DNA of 64,000 nucleotides from Planctomycetota bacterium (GTDB lineage Bacteria; Planctomycetota; E44-bin39): positions 1 through 64,000 of the forward strand of contig SOJX01000037.1 of assembly GCA_004376375.1 (NCBI GenBank). The letters run 5' to 3'. The notes beneath the pieces were generated by a model. The model ran no database searches and was not told where the DNA came from. It saw nothing but the letters and a program-made list of their open reading frames with translations. This document shows positions 16,588 to 24,544 of this stretch, one piece after another; position 1 is the stretch's first letter; every line of letters begins with the position of its first letter. A program made the translations under genes and the position numbers.

Positions 16588-18776
16588 TGCTCCTCCCATT
16601 CGCCTGAGACGTCCGGGAGGTTCGTGACCAGGATGCGGAAATCCTTCTCGCTTATTACGCCTTCGGAGCTTATCGAGAGCGGGTCGTGCTCGAGGAAGCC
16701 GAAGAACTCCCTCGAGTCGGAATCCTCCGCGATTTTCAGCCTGCTCAGGGCGTCGGATTCGTACTTGTCGTTCCTGTTGTCGAAGTATTCCTTTATAGCG
16801 TCGATGGGCTTGCTCTTGGCGTTCGCCCTGGCTATTTTCAGGTTGATATTGATTTCGGAGTAGGCCGGGAGCAGCCTGCGGAGGAGGATAAACTCACTGC
16901 CGGAGAGGCGTATTATCGCGCCCGAGAAGGAGAACCTGGTGCCGTTTCTTATAATCATCGTCCTTGCTATGCCCCTGTCGTCATCTTCCGTGCTCCGGGT
17001 TATGCGGCCGGTCTTCTTTTTATCGCCCCTGACTTCGCCCACGTCGAGCATGGCACCCGCGGTGAAATACGCGCTCGACCAGTTGATAAGCCTCACGTTC
17101 TGGTAGCGCCATCCCGTGGCGTCCTGCTCCATCACGACCGGCGTGTCCTGTACGGCCTTGTCGGTCTTGAAGATGCGGAAGCCGACCCCTTTGGGCGATA
17201 TCCCCGGCGCGAACGAGGTCTCGCCCGAGGAGAAGATGGAGAAGTACGTTTTCACCGTCGCGAACTTCGGCGAGCGCATGTTGGGAAGCCTGACGACGGT
17301 GACTTTCCTTCGAAGCGACGTAAAGCCCTTGGTGAAGTAACCCGCCGCCGTGATGACGATGCAGTACCCGACGACGATGAGCGGGATGGTGACGGGGATG
17401 AAAATTCGCTTGTCCATGCGGCGCAGCAGCGCGTAATTGATGGGGCCGACGATGACGATGTAGAAGATGACGAGCCCGCCGATGAGCGCGAGGTGCGGCA
17501 GCCTGGCCGCGGGCGAGTCGAGCATGGTGCAGTAGCTTTCTTTGCTGCGCATCCCGTCGCCTTCGTCCCTGTACTCGCTGTGCCGGGGCTTGGGTATTAT
17601 CGTCTCCGCGAGGAGCGTGCGCACGACCTGGAGCAGTTGCCCGGTTCTCCCGTCGTTGGGGCGGCGCGATATGTCCCACCGGAGAAAAAGCACCTTCCCG
17701 TTGCCGTAGTGGACCATGCGGACAAGGTCTTTGTCCAGCCACGAGCCCGCGGGGGACGCGTCCCTGATGGGCGGCGTGTAAACCGTGAAATTTTTCTTCT
17801 TCGGGTCCTTCTTGAACTCCTTCTCCTCGTCTCTGTCGCGGGAGACCTTCTGAAGTTTGCCGGGGTCGCTTATGTTTTCCCGCCCGTAGTATCTGCCGCG
17901 CCTCTCCTTCATGAAAATCGGAAGTTCCTTGACCTGTTTTGCATGTTTCTTCTTATCGAGTGCCGTCTCGAACTTGATAAGGTTCCTTATGAAGTTGCTC
18001 GTCCTGAGCTTGCCGAGCCCGTCGGGTGAGATGAAAAACGTGCCGCCCTTGCGCACCCACATCTCGAGCGCGCGCAGCTGCTTCTGGCTGAGGGAATCGA
18101 TGTCGTACCCGTTCCAGAAAATCATGTCGATGTCGGAGTAGCCCTCGACCCTGTCCGGGAGGCATGCGGGGTTGTAGTTGAAATGCGACTCCCGCCACGG
18201 ATTGATAACCTGGAACTCGTATTCGTTGTATCCCTGCCTGGTGCTCTGCCTGAAAAAGCTTCCTAAAAGCGTACGCTTCCTGTCTTTCTCGTCCGCCAGG
18301 AGAAGTATGCGGTATGCGCCGCCGCTGTAGCGCGAGCCGATGCCCGCGTCGTCGGCCGACCTGATATAAAAACGCGCGGGGCGCGGGCGGATAATATTTT
18401 CGCCCGCGGTGATGGTGCATCGGAGCTGCTTGTCCTTCGGGTCTGCGTAGACGTAGAACCATGTGCGTATTGTCTGGCCGGCGGTGAACCGCACCTTTCT
18501 GGTCGCGGTGAAGAGGCCGCGCTTCTCGCCGCGGTCGCCGCGGTAGAGCTCGAGCCTTATCGTGCCGTCGATGCTCTCGCCGGTGACCGTGTAGGAAATA
18601 CATACCGGCATCCAGCCCGGGCGGTGGACGTTCAGGGGATTGAGGCCGACGATGAATTCCGTAAGGGTAACGCCCTTTGCATGCCGGACCCTTCCCTGGG
18701 CCGCATGAGCGGGAGCGGGCAGGGAAACGCAGATAACCGCGGCGAGCAGCAGACGATGTAAGAGGTTTAATCTCAT
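16584..18776 (-). CDS. Large secreted/membrane protein of the ABC cluster
   Basis: A 730-residue protein with a signal peptide (cleavage after 'PAHA', about residue 26). A beta-rich extracytoplasmic region follows, then an 'ALEMWVRKGGTFFISPDGLG' segment resembling the glutamine-amidotransferase-like fold found in proteins linked to ABC-2 exporters. Two membrane helices lie near residues 425-485 ('LIGGLVIFYIVIVGPINYALL'), and the C-terminal domain is soluble. It is first in a coupled operon with the ATPase and permease, so it probably forms part of the same envelope machine. A function beyond that is inference. Confidence 0.75.
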   Translation of the reverse strand: MRLNLLHRLLLAAVICVSLPAPAHAAQGRVRHAKGVTLTEFIVGLNPLNVHRPGWMPVCISYTVTGESIDGTIRLELYRGDRGEKRGLFTATRKVRFTAGQTIRTWFYVYADPKDKQLRCTITAGENIIRPRPARFYIRSADDAGIGSRYSGGAYRILLLADEKDRKRTLLGSFFRQSTRQGYNEYEFQVINPWRESHFNYNPACLPDRVEGYSDIDMIFWNGYDIDSLSQKQLRALEMWVRKGGTFFISPDGLGKLRTSNFIRNLIKFETALDKKKHAKQVKELPIFMKERRGRYYGRENISDPGKLQKVSRDRDEEKEFKKDPKKKNFTVYTPPIRDASPAGSWLDKDLVRMVHYGNGKVLFLRWDISRRPNDGRTGQLLQVVRTLLAETIIPKPRHSEYRDEGDGMRSKESYCTMLDSPAARLPHLALIGGLVIFYIVIVGPINYALLRRMDKRIFIPVTIPLIVVGYCIVITAAGYFTKGFTSLRRKVTVVRLPNMRSPKFATVKTYFSIFSSGETSFAPGISPKGVGFRIFKTDKAVQDTPVVMEQDATGWRYQNVRLINWSSAYFTAGAMLDVGEVRGDKKKTGRITRSTEDDDRGIARTMIIRNGTRFSFSGAIIRLSGSEFILLRRLLPAYSEININLKIARANAKSKPIDAIKEYFDNRNDKYESDALSRLKIAEDSDSREFFGFLEHDPLSISSEGVISEKDFRILVTNLPDVSGEWEEQ

Positions 18777-18943
18777 AAGGCCCTTATGTTATACAGACCG
18801 GGACGCCTTCCCGGTTGAATTATTTTGCATTAGAAATAAGGTGCGGCGCTCAGACGAAAATCGGTCGGCTTTTGGAAAATAATCTCTTATGGACCTAATA
18901 TAATCTACCATTGTTTCTGCGATATGCAAATGACTTTTCCAAA

Positions 18944-19058
18944 TTGCGTCGAGCGTCAAACGTATAAGCGTCGAACGTCGAACGTCTAAACGTCAAACGT
19001 CATAAAGAATAAACGTTTTTTCATTGTGACGTTCGACGTTGGACGTTTGACGTTGGAC
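18944..19058. repeat. Heptamer inverted array (AACGTCG / CGACGTT)
   Basis: About eight CGTCAAA, CGTCGAA or CGTCTAA words are followed by a T-run and about five words in the opposite sense (GACGTTC, GACGTTT). The right end is 1 bp from the rpoN stop codon. It folds as a strong hairpin at the 3' end of rpoN. Confidence 0.82.
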
Positions 19059-19059
19059 T

Positions 19060-20496
19060 CTAGTATTCCTTCCGCTGGCGGCTCGAAGCGATGCCCATGG
19101 TCTTGCGGTACTTGGTGACGGTCCGGCGGGCGATTTTCAGGCCGAATTTCTCTGCAAGCTGGTTCATTATGTCTTCGTCGGAAAGGGGTTTTTTCTTGTC
19201 TTCCACGTCGACGAGCTCCTTTATGCGCTCCTTTACCGAGCGGGTCGATTTTACCTCTCCGGCTGCGTTCGTTGTTCCGCCGGTAAAAAATTCGCGCAGC
19301 TTTGTAACGCCGCGCGGGGTCTGGATATACTTCCCCGAAATCGCGCGCGAGACCGTCGCGACGTGGATGCCCACCGTGTCGGCTATTTCCTGCATCTTGA
19401 GCGGCCTGAGGTGCTGGATGCCCTTTTCGATGTAATCGAGCTGGACCCTCACCAGTTCTTCCGTGATGCGCCTCAGCGTATCCTGCCGCTGGGCGATCGA
19501 GTTGCGAAGCCACTCGGCGGAGTTTATCTTGTTTTTGACGAACTCCCTGACCTTGGGGTCGTCGCCGTATTTTTCCAGGAGCTCCCTCGCCCGCGGCGAC
19601 ACCCGCACCTCCGGCAGGTAGCCGCTGGTCTGGACGATGTACTCGCCCTCGACCGGCGTCACCGTTACGTCGGGGGTGACGTAATGGACCGGCTCGCTGG
19701 CGTAAAGCGAGCCCGGCTTGGGGTCGAGGGTGGAGATGACGGCGATGGCGGCCTTGATACGCTCGAGCGTTTCGCCGGTCTCTTTGACGATTTTCGGGAG
19801 CTTGTTTCGCTGGATGTCTTCGAGGTAGTTCTGTATGAGGCGGCGCTCGAAGGCATATGGCTCGTCCATCGCGTCGAGCTGGAGCAGGAGGCATTCGCGC
19901 AGGTCGCGCGCACCGATTCCGGCCGGGTCCAGCGCCTGGATAACCAGCAGCGCCTGCTCGGCCTGCTCCAGCGAATAGGTATTGCCTTCGTTTTCATGGA
20001 TCGAGTCCAGCACTTCCTCGAGCGAGTAACGCAGGTATCCCCGGTTGTTGATGTTATAGATTATGTTTTCGCCGATAACGCGGATGGACTCGTTGGACTC
20101 GTCTTCGATATCGAGCATGTTGAACTGCGCGAAAAGGAAATCCTGGAGGCTAATCGCGGGCGCGGCCGTATTCTGCATCGCCTCCAGCTTGCCGTCCTTG
20201 TCGGTGGCGGTCCTGCGGCGGAAGCCGGACTCGCCGAAGGAATCGCGCCATGCCGCGTCCATTCGGTCGAGGCGGTCGAGCAGCGCCTCGCGGTTACGCT
20301 GCTCTTCGGGGATGTCGCGCGTTATCTCGGGCGTGGGCTCCGTTACTTCGAGGAACGGGTTTTCTTCGAGCTCCTTGGCGAGAAGGGCGTGGAGGTCCTG
20401 CGTCTGCATCTGCAGGATTTCGATAGACTGTATTATCTGCGGCGCCAGCTTCTGCTGGAGTACGAGTTTCGTCTGTAGCGTTATTTCCATTCGCAT
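19060..20496 (-). CDS. rpoN: RNA polymerase sigma-54 factor
   Basis: A 478-residue RpoN. The Gln/Leu-rich activator-interacting region I is at residues 6-50 ('KLAPQIIQSIEILQMQ', 'LEENPFLEV'). The core-binding domain, the helix-turn-helix ('IADTVGIHVATVSRAI') and the RpoN box ARRTVTKYR near the C-terminus are all intact. It should read -24/-12 promoters with help from PilR-type activators; one activator (50302-51663) and one clear promoter (26703-26719) are in this window. No hpf, ptsN or lptB neighbour of the usual rpoN cluster is present. Confidence 0.97.
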   Translation of the reverse strand: MRMEITLQTKLVLQQKLAPQIIQSIEILQMQTQDLHALLAKELEENPFLEVTEPTPEITRDIPEEQRNREALLDRLDRMDAAWRDSFGESGFRRRTATDKDGKLEAMQNTAAPAISLQDFLFAQFNMLDIEDESNESIRVIGENIIYNINNRGYLRYSLEEVLDSIHENEGNTYSLEQAEQALLVIQALDPAGIGARDLRECLLLQLDAMDEPYAFERRLIQNYLEDIQRNKLPKIVKETGETLERIKAAIAVISTLDPKPGSLYASEPVHYVTPDVTVTPVEGEYIVQTSGYLPEVRVSPRARELLEKYGDDPKVREFVKNKINSAEWLRNSIAQRQDTLRRITEELVRVQLDYIEKGIQHLRPLKMQEIADTVGIHVATVSRAISGKYIQTPRGVTKLREFFTGGTTNAAGEVKSTRSVKERIKELVDVEDKKKPLSDEDIMNQLAEKFGLKIARRTVTKYRKTMGIASSRQRKEY

Positions 20497-20502
20497 GGAG
20501 CT

Positions 20503-20541
20503 GGTCTCTCGGTCCTTTGGTCCCTTGGTCTTTCGGTCCTA
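20503..20541. repeat. Octamer array (GGTCCTTT)
   Basis: About five GGTC-started words of 7-8 nt lie immediately upstream of the rpoN start codon. Confidence 0.65.
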
Positions 20542-20544
20542 AAT

Positions 20545-20576
20545 ACTCGGCGAGCAAGCTCGCCGGCTAATTATAT
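20545..20576. repeat. Family A palindrome
   Basis: Arms ggcgagc / gctcgcc around AA, with ggctaattatatttt closing. It is squeezed between the GGTC array and the recR stop codon. Confidence 0.7.
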
Positions 20577-20578
20577 TT

Positions 20579-21949
20579 TTATTCTTCCCCTCTTCCTTTC
20601 TTCTCTTCTTCCCCTCTTCCCTTATCCCGTATCCCGTATCCCTTATCCCTTATTCCCTTCCGCGAGGCGAGCGCGTTTTCGAGCTGGAGCGTTGATGCGA
20701 AGCGTAAATCGCCGCCGCGCAGAACTCCGCTTCCGATACGCGTTATCCTTACGTCATAATTCTTCAAAGCGTCCTGCACCATGAGCGCGGTTCCGTCTCC
20801 GGCAAAGGTCGGGTCGGTCGCGATAATGACTTCGTCAATACCGCCCTCTTTCAGCCTGCGCTCGAGACCCTTCGTGTCGATATCGCCGGCCCCGACTCCC
20901 TCGAGCGGCGAAAAGAGCCCGCCCAGCACGTGGTAGCGGCCTTTGAAAACGCCCGTGCTTTCGATGCGGAGCGAGTCCTGGGGCGTCGCCACCACGCAAA
21001 GAAGCGAGGCGTCGCGCGTCCCGTCGGAGCAGATCTCGCACGGGTCGGTATCGCCCACGCCCCCGCAGCGGCTGCACTTCCCGAGTTTCGTTTTCACCGC
21101 GCGGAGCGCCGATGCAAGCTCGGCCGCCCGGGCTTTGTCATCGCCGTCGTCCACCGACGACGCGGCGAGATGAAACGCGATACGGCCCGCCGCATTTGCG
21201 CCGATGCCGGGCAGTCGCTTCAGCGCCTCCGCCGCCGCGTCGATGACTGCGGGGATTCCCGGCCTGACGCTCCGCCGTATTGCCGCGCCCGGACTTCCTT
21301 TTTGAGCGGGCGCCTCAACGGGTTTTTCCTCAACGCGCGTCCGGATCGACTCGGCGACGGCCTTCGACGTTGCAGCCCCGAACGAGCCGCCCTGGACAAC
21401 GCCCTGGCCGATGCGGGTGACGGCGACGTCCGTTGCCGAGAGCCGGTCCGCTATCTCGGCTGCAGCGGCGTCCCCGGCCGGCCTGGTGTTCAGGGCAAGC
21501 ACGACCTCGCGGAAAGAGCCTTTTTCAATGCGTTCGACCAGCCGGTCGATGCCCGGGATTTCGGCCTTCTTTTTTTTCGGTACCGGGCCGAGCACGTGGT
21601 ACAGGCCCCTGTAGCTGTGAGTTTTCTCAAAGAGCGCGAGAACGTCTATCGTTTCGACAACGAGCAGCAGTGAGCGGTCGCGGGCGTCGTCCCGGCAGAC
21701 GGCGCACCTTTCGGCCGGTCCGATATTGCCGCATACGCTGCAGGACTCCAGTCCTTTCGAAATCGCCTCGAGCGCGGCTGCGACGGCAAATGCCTCGGCC
21801 CTGTCCGCGCCGAGAATGTGGAACGTAAGCCGCTCGGCCGCGCGCGGACCTATCGACGGCAGGCCTGTAAATGCCGCGTGCAAGGCCTCGAGGCTTTGAG
21901 GCAAAGACGGCTCATTTCTGCCATTTGCGCGCGAGCGTTTCGAACCCAC
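20579..21949 (-). CDS. recR: Double-length RecR: tandem RecR-RecR fusion
   Basis: RecR acts with RecO/RecF to load RecA at gaps and is normally about 200 residues. Here 456 residues hold two complete RecR modules. Module 1 (about residues 18-215) has the helix-hairpin-helix 'LPSIGPRAAERL', a zinc finger (CSVC...CAVC) and a Toprim domain ending 'IGQGVVQGGSF'. Module 2 (about residues 225-430) repeats this with 'LPGIGANAAGRI', CSRC...CEIC, 'YHVLGGLFSPLEGVG' and 'IGSGVLRGGDL'. Acidic Toprim positions vary: VVET in module 1, VVAT in module 2, and AGD where EGE is usual. The last about 27 residues are coded by a tandem repeat array. The start is the GTG at 21949. Confidence 0.9.
   Translation of the reverse strand: MGSKRSRANGRNEPSLPQSLEALHAAFTGLPSIGPRAAERLTFHILGADRAEAFAVAAALEAISKGLESCSVCGNIGPAERCAVCRDDARDRSLLLVVETIDVLALFEKTHSYRGLYHVLGPVPKKKKAEIPGIDRLVERIEKGSFREVVLALNTRPAGDAAAAEIADRLSATDVAVTRIGQGVVQGGSFGAATSKAVAESIRTRVEEKPVEAPAQKGSPGAAIRRSVRPGIPAVIDAAAEALKRLPGIGANAAGRIAFHLAASSVDDGDDKARAAELASALRAVKTKLGKCSRCGGVGDTDPCEICSDGTRDASLLCVVATPQDSLRIESTGVFKGRYHVLGGLFSPLEGVGAGDIDTKGLERRLKEGGIDEVIIATDPTFAGDGTALMVQDALKNYDVRITRIGSGVLRGGDLRFASTLQLENALASRKGIRDKGYGIRDKGRGEEEKKGRGEE
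20582..20662. repeat. Heptamer array inside the recR coding end
   Basis: CTTCCCC/TTCTTCC and CCTTATC/CCGTATC words run continuously from the recR stop codon into the gene. They encode the repetitive tail with GIRDKGYGIRDKG and Glu/Lys/Arg/Gly residues. The same CCTTATC words occur in the non-coding array at 15600-15630. Confidence 0.75.
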
Positions 21950-21962
21950 GGCCGTGTCCCGG

Positions 21963-22301
21963 TTAGCCGAAGAGGCCCGGCAGGTTGAGCCCGCCGGTAA
22001 TCTTCGACATCTCGTCCTTGTAGAGCTTATCAGCCTTTTTCAGGCCGTCGTTTACGGCGCCGCGTATCATGTCTTCGAGCAGCTCGAGGTCTTCCGGGTC
22101 TACGGCGTCCGAATCGATCTTGATGGCGACAACCCGTCTTGCGCCGCTGACGGTCGCGACGACGGCGCCGCCGCCCGCGGTTCCCTGGACAAGCCGTTCT
22201 TCCAGCTCGGCCTGGATCTTCTGCATCTCGCCCATGGCTTTCTGGGCGTGTTTCACCATGTCGCCCATGTTGCCGCCCATACCGCCGGGAAACTGTGCCA
22301 T
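21963..22301 (-). CDS. ybaB: YbaB/EbfC nucleoid-associated protein
   Basis: A 112-residue protein with the Gly/Met-rich N-terminus and the 'MVKHAQKAMGEMQKIQAELEERLVQG' helix of the YbaB/EbfC family. The conserved 'DPEDLELLEDMIRGAVNDGLKKADKLYKDEM' segment follows. The family forms dimers that bind DNA without strict sequence need. It sits between dnaX and recR with gaps of 20 and 13 bp, the conserved bacterial order. Confidence 0.94.
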   Translation of the reverse strand: MAQFPGGMGGNMGDMVKHAQKAMGEMQKIQAELEERLVQGTAGGGAVVATVSGARRVVAIKIDSDAVDPEDLELLEDMIRGAVNDGLKKADKLYKDEMSKITGGLNLPGLFG

Positions 22302-22321
22302 GTCAACATCCTTTCAAAGAA

Positions 22322-23704
22322 TTATCCGCGTTTATCCCGCCTTACGACGGTGGCGTCAAACGCGTCAAGCAGTTTCCGTACTTCCTCGTCTTCTTCTTTA
22401 TCAACACTTTTCGTGCCGCTTAGCGCCCTGCCCGTATCTTTCGGGCGCTCGACTTCGGCCGGCCCCGCCACCGGCGGCGGGGCTTTAGCGAAAGGGAGGT
22501 TGGAAGTTCCCCCGGAAGGCTGCTCCGGCGGTTTCTGGGCGGGCCCCATGGCGGCCAGCCGTTTCAGACTTTTTTCAATATCGCCCATCCGCCTGAGAAT
22601 TTCCTCGCTCGGAACAAGGTCCTCGATTCGGCATAGTTTTACCAGCACCATTTCGATAAGGACCCTGCGCCTGCTCTCCCAGCGGACTTTCTGTCTCGTC
22701 TCGACGAGCATTTCCGTCATAAGCATTACGGTCTCGGGCGAGAAGTGCTCTGAAACGGCGGCGACGCTTTCCCTGTCGCTCCAGGGCGCGATAAAGAGGT
22801 CCGATTTTCCGGTTACGCGGTAAACCAGAATATCGCGCAGCGTGTCGATGACCTGGTCGAGCAGGGTTTCGGGCGCCGCGCCTCCCGCGAAGATTTCGTC
22901 GAGAATATCGAGCGAGCCGGCCGGATCGTTCGCGGCGACGCATCCGAGCAGCCTGAAGATTTCGCCTGCGGCGACGGCCCCCAGGATTTCGGTCACGTCT
23001 TTAAGCGTTATGACGCCGTCGCTCCCCGCCGCAAGCTGGTCGAGGAGGGAAATGGCGTCGCGCAGTCCGCCGGCGGTGCTTCGGGCGATAAGCTTGAGGA
23101 CGCCTTTTTCAACTTTTATTTTTTCTTTTTCTGCAATGTATTCGAGGCGTTTCCCGGTTGCGTCCGCGCCGACGGGTTTGAAGTCGAAGCGCTGGACGCG
23201 TGAATGGATGGTTTCGAGCAGTTTTTCCGGCTCCGTGGTCGCGAGTATGAACTTGACGTGCGCAGGCGGTTCTTCGAGAGTTTTGAGGAGCGCGTTGAAA
23301 GCCTCGCGGGTGAGCATGTGTACTTCGTCGATGATGTAGATCTTGAGTTTTCCGCGCGTCGCGGTATAGCGGACGCCGTCGCGCAGGTTGCGCGCGTCGT
23401 CGACGCCGCGGTTGGATGCGCCGTCGATTTCGACGACGTCGACGTCGCTGCCGGTCGCGACGGATGTGCAGACCTCGCACTTGCAGCAGGGTTCCGCGTC
23501 CTTCGCGTCGGGGCAGTTGAGCGCCTTTGCGAAGATGCGGGCCATCGACGTCTTGCCGGTTCCCCTCGGCCCTGAAAAGAGGTATGCGTGCGCGACGCGG
23601 TCGCGCTGGATGGCGGTTTTGAGTGCGTTTGCGGTCCGCTCCTGGCCGACCATGTCGGCGAAGGTTTCAGGGCGGTATTTGCGTGCAAGGACGAGATAAG
23701 TCAT
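22322..23704 (-). CDS. dnaX: DNA polymerase III subunit gamma/tau
   Basis: A 460-residue clamp-loader ATPase. It shows Walker A 'SGPRGTGKTS' (residues 44-53), a zinc-binding group (NCPDAKDAEPCCKCEVC), Walker B/DEAH-like 'IIDEVHML', the sensor region 'FILATTEPEKL', and domain III around 'LLDQLAAGSDGVI'. The C-terminal tail is short, about 90 residues beyond domain III, so the tau-specific polymerase-binding part looks reduced. It heads the dnaX-ybaB-recR operon, with the SRP RNA gene directly upstream on the same strand. Confidence 0.96.
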   Translation of the reverse strand: MTYLVLARKYRPETFADMVGQERTANALKTAIQRDRVAHAYLFSGPRGTGKTSMARIFAKALNCPDAKDAEPCCKCEVCTSVATGSDVDVVEIDGASNRGVDDARNLRDGVRYTATRGKLKIYIIDEVHMLTREAFNALLKTLEEPPAHVKFILATTEPEKLLETIHSRVQRFDFKPVGADATGKRLEYIAEKEKIKVEKGVLKLIARSTAGGLRDAISLLDQLAAGSDGVITLKDVTEILGAVAAGEIFRLLGCVAANDPAGSLDILDEIFAGGAAPETLLDQVIDTLRDILVYRVTGKSDLFIAPWSDRESVAAVSEHFSPETVMLMTEMLVETRQKVRWESRRRVLIEMVLVKLCRIEDLVPSEEILRRMGDIEKSLKRLAAMGPAQKPPEQPSGGTSNLPFAKAPPPVAGPAEVERPKDTGRALSGTKSVDKEEDEEVRKLLDAFDATVVRRDKRG

Positions 23705-23726
23705 GGTGATGCCTGATTCTCACGTG

Positions 23727-23750
23727 GAAAAAAAGGCCGCGCGCCTTTCT
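23727..23750 (-). terminator. Terminator of the SRP RNA
   Basis: On the minus strand aaggc gcgcg gcctt is followed by seven or more T, just before the dnaX ATG. The hairpin partly overlaps the closing helix of the RNA. Confidence 0.6.
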
Positions 23751-24019
23751 CCGACGCCTGCCACAATAGTCTCGACGAATAGCCAGCTCCGAGTTACGTG
23801 ACCCACAACAGCTGCGCACGAATGCTTAGGGCTGCTGGTTTCACCCTCTGACCCGGTTCACAACGACGCAGTTTGCGGGGCGCAACCATCAACACCGCTT
23901 GTCCGCCGACAACTAGAGGACGAGAACGCCTCGGAAAGGCGTCAACCCCGCATGTTGACGATTTCGGGCAGCAACGTAAAGCTGCAGAAGGGACGCCAAA
24001 TCCCCCATCTAGCGCGGCC
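23735..24019 (-). ncRNA. ffs: Signal recognition particle RNA, large bacterial (Alu-containing) type
   Basis: Read on the minus strand, the 5' end ggccgcgc (24019-24012) pairs exactly with the 3' end gcgcggcc (23742-23735), giving about 285 nt. The 5' part has the 'gctagatgggg' start of Alu-type bacterial SRP RNAs. The conserved domain IV near 23825-23870 reads gttgtgaaccgggtcag, a variable cap, then ccagcagccctaagc. This is close to the Ffh-binding GUCAG/AGCAGC loop set. A T-run follows the 3' end. Placement next to dnaX is common for this RNA. It scaffolds Ffh for co-translational membrane targeting. Confidence 0.9.
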
Positions 24020-24040
24020 GGTTATGCCAAACAACAAAAT

Positions 24041-24127
24041 TAGCTGTCAGCAATCAGCATTCAGCTATCAGCTTATTATTAGAATTTAATTCCTGGCTGA
24101 CCGCTGATTGCTGAAAGCTGAAAGCTT
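24041..24127. repeat. Heptamer inverted array (TCAGCTA / GCTGAAA)
   Basis: Left-arm words (agctgtcagcaatcagc and similar) and right-arm words (gctgattgctgaaagctg) surround the AT-rich centre ttattattagaatttaatt. It is close to the 5' end of the SRP RNA gene. Confidence 0.75.
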
Positions 24128-24544
24128 TCTACGAGATTGCATCGTCGTCAGCCCGGCCTCATCCCGGCAATGACGGATTCCTCATTCTTTTGGGCCTTCT
24201 GAGCCCGTTTCCGGGCATGAAATGCGGCTTTCCATCAAATTCCGCGCCAAACCTGAAAGTCTTGAGCAAAGCTACTATAACACGAACGCGCTTTTTTTTC
24301 AAAATAAAAATCCTGCTTTCCTGCAAACTCCATGCCTTCACGAGCGGTAAAATTTGCTTGAATTCCGGTAAGACGTGTGTTATTAAACATTGGCGATGCA
24401 AGTGTTTTCGTTGTCCACCATCTGTGTCGTTTCCTCAGATATTTCCAGGGGCGAGCATCAGGCTTCGGGTTTCGTAACTTTCCGGTATACGGCGGTTTAT
24501 GTCCTCCCCACGGCCCGCAGTTCATTCGACGGAGTTGACGGCCT
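24128..24544. other. Spacer without a recognisable gene
   Basis: Short open frames on both strands lack ribosome binding sites and protein-like composition. No RNA signature was seen. It should contain the promoter for the HEAT protein that starts at 24545. Confidence 0.4.

Noticed and set aside
16587-16599. ATG start for the ABC ATPase at 16599
   Set aside because: The GTG at 16587 has the ribosome binding site and the GTGA coupling overlap, and the ATG lies before that site.
19363-20478. A 371-codon plus-strand open frame opposite rpoN
   Set aside because: It has no ribosome binding site or domain pattern and lies antisense to a clear rpoN; high GC makes long antisense frames common here.
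23820-23870. A tRNA, suggested by ggttca-like sequence
   Set aside because: It belongs to the conserved domain IV of the SRP RNA. No cloverleaf with an acceptor stem fits, and no other tRNA-like T-loop was found in the window.
24159-24477. Short frames on both strands between the SRP RNA and the HEAT gene
   Set aside because: They overlap one another, lack binding sites and show no family pattern.
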